This document shows positions 13,602 to 15,567 of a stretch of DNA of 15,567 nucleotides, piece after piece. The position numbers and the translations under genes were made by a program. The notes below the pieces were generated by a model. That model ran no database searches. It saw only the letters and a program-made list of their open reading frames with translations, and was not told where the DNA came from. The stretch is from Candidatus Aminicenantota bacterium (GTDB lineage Bacteria; Acidobacteriota; Aminicenantia; UBA2199). Positions within the stretch are counted from its first letter, which is position 1, and each line of letters opens with the position of its first letter. The stretch spans positions 5,575,676-5,591,242 of the forward strand of contig CP070627.1 of the NCBI GenBank assembly GCA_020355945.1, given 5' to 3'.

Positions 13602-15184
13602 GAGTCACCTTTCGTTTTATCCATTCCTATTTTTACCGTGCCATCGTATTGATCGTCCACCTTGATTTTTAAAGTGGTGGGAATGAGTTGACCTTTAGAG
13701 AAGGCTTCGGCGGCAGATCCTGCGGTTTTAGCCGGGATAAAAAGAAGCCCGGTGGTATCATTTCCTGAAAAGGTCCAACCGTGTTCCGGAAGTTTTTCAA
13801 TAAAAAACCATTCTACCTCTTTAACAGGAGCCACTGCTTTAAATTTAACTATATGATCGATGCCAGCTTTAAGCGTATAAAAGCGCACACTGCCAGGGAA
13901 CCGGGGGATACCTTCAATATCTTCCCCGGCTATTTCCCTGGAGGGAATCGGAAAGGTTACCACGATTTCCAGGGGGATTTTTATTTTTCGAGCCTTTTCA
14001 GGGATAGGCCAGCGGCCAACTGCTTTTACATGAATCCTCACCTTAACCGCACCTTTTTGAAAAAGGAGTTTTCTGCCTATTCCATGCCATTCTTCGTCAA
14101 GCAGCCTCCAATCCTTTTGCTTCATTTCCGCCAGGTAATAATCAGCCATTTTTATGGCCTCTTTCATCGGGGCATCTTTCTTTTCAAAATCAAGGGTGAT
14201 AATCTCCTCTCCTCTAAAATCTACCGGCGCCTTTCTCTCCGATGTCTTTTGCAGACCGGGATAGAGAGGGATATCTTTTTCCACATCGATGAAAGTCAGC
14301 AATTTTTTGGTACCGGGAGGGATATTCTTTTCCGGGGTGATACGGTAATTTTCGCTCTTTCCTTTATCAGCAGAACCCGCTGTCCTTCCTACCCCGATTT
14401 CCACGATTCCTTCTTTTTCCTGGATTCGCAGCGAAAGGGTGGTGGGGATCATTTTTTTCACCAATTGCAGTGGTTTGCCTTTTGCCAATTCTTTATCGCC
14501 GGCAGACAGTTCCTGGGGTGATTGTATGCCTCCTTTTATATAATTTAGTGTCGCCGAACCTTTGGAAGCTTTCCAGCCATATTTGGGAATTTCTTTTTCA
14601 AAGAACGCTTTAACTTTGGTTAAAGGTGCCACCACCAGGTATTTTTCACCAAAATCACCCAACAGGTTCATCCATCTCACCCGGATGCTCCCGGGGTAAC
14701 GGGGAACATCACCAGGGTCCATGCCGATTACATCTTCAAAGGGGATCAATCGTTTCAGTTTAAATTTCAGAAAGATATAAGGTTTCATCCTCCCTTTGAT
14801 GGCTTTGGAAGAAGGCGAAACGTTTACTTTTACTTCATTGATGACATCTTTTTTAAATATAAACTCACCACCTCTTCGCTGCCAGTTTTCTTTTTTAAGG
14901 GTCCAGCCGTTTTCTTTCATCATGCTCACACAGGTGGTAGCAAAATAGGTACCCTTTGCACTTATTTCCTGGAATTTAATTCCTTCGGGAAGAAAAATCC
15001 AAAATTCCGCATGAAGATTTTCCGGACCTTTGTACTGAGAATGTTTTAGTTCACTGCCTGGTAAGCGAGGGATATCGTCTAAAGTGAGCGCAGACCCCAT
15101 CGATGTTAAAGGGGAAAAGGCCACCAAAACAAGCATTACCAATATTTTTCCTCCTAACCGTTTAAAAAATTTAAAATCTTTCAT
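13598..15184 (-). CDS. secreted protein with A-B-A-B internal duplication
   Basis: I place the start at the ATG ending at 15184, 4 nt after GGAGGT (15189-15194); an in-frame GTG at 15190 lies inside that site. The product is 528 residues with a signal peptide (hydrophobic ~14-24, cleavage near TSMGSA). I recognise no named family. Numbered from the GTG-started form, four segments start with a D-I/V-P-R-x-P-G motif: DDIPRLPGS (38-46), GDVPRYPGS (160-168), KDIPLYPGL (305-313) and EGIPRFPGS (426-434). Each has an amphipathic helix ending in GW or DW: ENGW, KYGW, QKDW, EHGW. Segments 1 and 3 share a WxxxGxxxxFxK beta part; segments 2 and 4 share VAP, then IPTTL and a V(K/E)IGxxxT ending. So the gene arose by duplicating a two-domain unit. 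It is co-transcribed and coupled with the downstream secreted protein. Confidence 0.78.
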   Translation of the reverse strand: MKDFKFFKRLGGKILVMLVLVAFSPLTSMGSALTLDDIPRLPGSELKHSQYKGPENLHAEFWIFLPEGIKFQEISAKGTYFATTCVSMMKENGWTLKKENWQRRGGEFIFKKDVINEVKVNVSPSSKAIKGRMKPYIFLKFKLKRLIPFEDVIGMDPGDVPRYPGSIRVRWMNLLGDFGEKYLVVAPLTKVKAFFEKEIPKYGWKASKGSATLNYIKGGIQSPQELSAGDKELAKGKPLQLVKKMIPTTLSLRIQEKEGIVEIGVGRTAGSADKGKSENYRITPEKNIPPGTKKLLTFIDVEKDIPLYPGLQKTSERKAPVDFRGEEIITLDFEKKDAPMKEAIKMADYYLAEMKQKDWRLLDEEWHGIGRKLLFQKGAVKVRIHVKAVGRWPIPEKARKIKIPLEIVVTFPIPSREIAGEDIEGIPRFPGSVRFYTLKAGIDHIVKFKAVAPVKEVEWFFIEKLPEHGWTFSGNDTTGLLFIPAKTAGSAAEAFSKGQLIPTTLKIKVDDQYDGTVKIGMDKTKGDS

Positions 15185-15225
15185 AGCCACCTCCGTTAAA
15201 TCAAACCTATTCGTGTTTTAATTTA

Positions 15226-15254
15226 ATTATAGAGGAAATAGTTTGGGTTTTCAA
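15226..15254 (-). promoter_or_regulatory. promoter of the secreted-protein operon
   Basis: On the - strand TTGAAA (15249-15254) and TATAAT (15226-15231) are 17 bp apart. The -10 is perfect and the -35 is one base off consensus. The start codon lies about 40 nt beyond the -10. No competing promoter is seen between the two genes. Confidence 0.8.
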
Positions 15255-15274
15255 TGAATAAATTTTTTTTCAGT

Positions 15275-15567
15275 TTATTTTCCCGTCAACAGCCATTTCC
15301 AGAGAGGGATAAAATGAACCTTTATGTTGTCTATTATTTCTTCAGCCTCGTGGTACCAGGTGATGACGGTTAATCGTTTCGCGTACAATACCCTGGCGGT
15401 TTCAAGGCCCATGGGAACCTCTCTTTCCCTGATTCCATCCGCATCATAAGTCACCTGGATGACCTCTGATATCTTTCGATTTTCTTTGATCACAAAGTCG
15501 ATTTCGATCCTTTCTCTCAGCAGATAATAATAAAATTCGTATCCCCTGCGTTTCAACTCAACAGCCA
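15275..15567 (-). CDS. DUF4143-type ATPase, C-terminal part (5'-partial)
   Basis: The frame runs off the window edge (upstream codons read AVEL before KRRGYEFYYY), so only about 97 residues of the C-terminus are seen. KRRGYEFYYYLLRERIEIDFVI, with the conserved E-I-D-F, then EVIQVTYD, EREVPMGLE and a closing IKVHFIPLWKWLL, match the nuclease-fold DUF4143 C-terminal domain of AAA/P-loop ATPases. These proteins are widespread in bacteria and archaea and usually ~380-450 residues; the ATPase domain would be outside the window. Their function is poorly known. No terminator is visible between its stop and the next promoter. Confidence 0.85.
   Translation of the reverse strand, partial: AVELKRRGYEFYYYLLRERIEIDFVIKENRKISEVIQVTYDADGIREREVPMGLETARVLYAKRLTVITWYHEAEEIIDNIKVHFIPLWKWLLTGK

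Noticed and set aside
13781..14521. 246-codon plus-strand frame
   Set aside because: It lies wholly opposite the repeated secreted protein, has no ribosome binding site and an implausible Phe/His/Arg composition.

Overview
The window is bacterial and AT-rich, with many homopolymer A and T runs. Ribosome binding sites are strong (GGAGG type), promoters are sigma-70-like, and several products carry Sec signal peptides. This suggests a didermal (Gram-negative-type) bacterium. The mix of an Rpn-family transposase remnant, a DUF4143 ATPase, ankyrin and pentapeptide repeats and a very large multidomain NTPase recalls Candidatus Aminicenantes or other Acidobacteriota-like lineages. That placement is only a guess; nothing here fixes the phylum.

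Left part (1-4534, + strand). The window opens inside an ABC transporter ATPase, translationally coupled to an ABC-2 type permease that carries a large extra soluble C-terminal domain. A 0.3 kb gap holds a hairpin terminator and a possible 25-codon ORF. Next comes a secreted protein with nine ankyrin repeats joined to an UlaG-like metallo-beta-lactamase fold, closed by a strong terminator.

Middle (4533-5618, - strand). A two-gene operon encodes an ArsR-type repressor and a very methionine-rich protein (33 Met in 202 residues). It is driven by a perfect-consensus promoter. A 16-bp-period repeat array between the promoter and the start codon is a candidate operator.

Accessory module (5921-11865). 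A TcmP / DUF5131 (Gp37/Gp68) gene pair on the + strand converges on a 1279-residue NACHT NTPase on the - strand. From N to C terminus, the NACHT protein has a complete tandem MshEN-type motif pair (a c-di-GMP receptor fold in known members), a helical linker, a PD-(D/E)XK nuclease-like domain, the STAND NTPase, pentapeptide repeats and a beta-propeller-like tail. This is the layout of a bacterial NLR-type, Avs/bNACHT-like anti-phage protein with an unusual second-messenger-receptor-like front end. It is the strongest candidate here for an undescribed system. Its gene has its own promoter and a ribosome binding site in the loop of a small hairpin. A truncated Rpn-family transposase lies upstream, and a 17-bp direct repeat flanks the NACHT gene plus that remnant.

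Right part (11964-15567, - strand). Two coupled secreted-protein genes (ATGA overlap) share one promoter. The upstream one is an A-B-A-B internal duplication; the downstream one has an Ig-like front, a coiled coil and a hydrophobic helical core. I recognise no characterised family for either. The window ends in the C-terminal part of a DUF4143 ATPase gene. I saw no tRNA, rRNA or CRISPR array.
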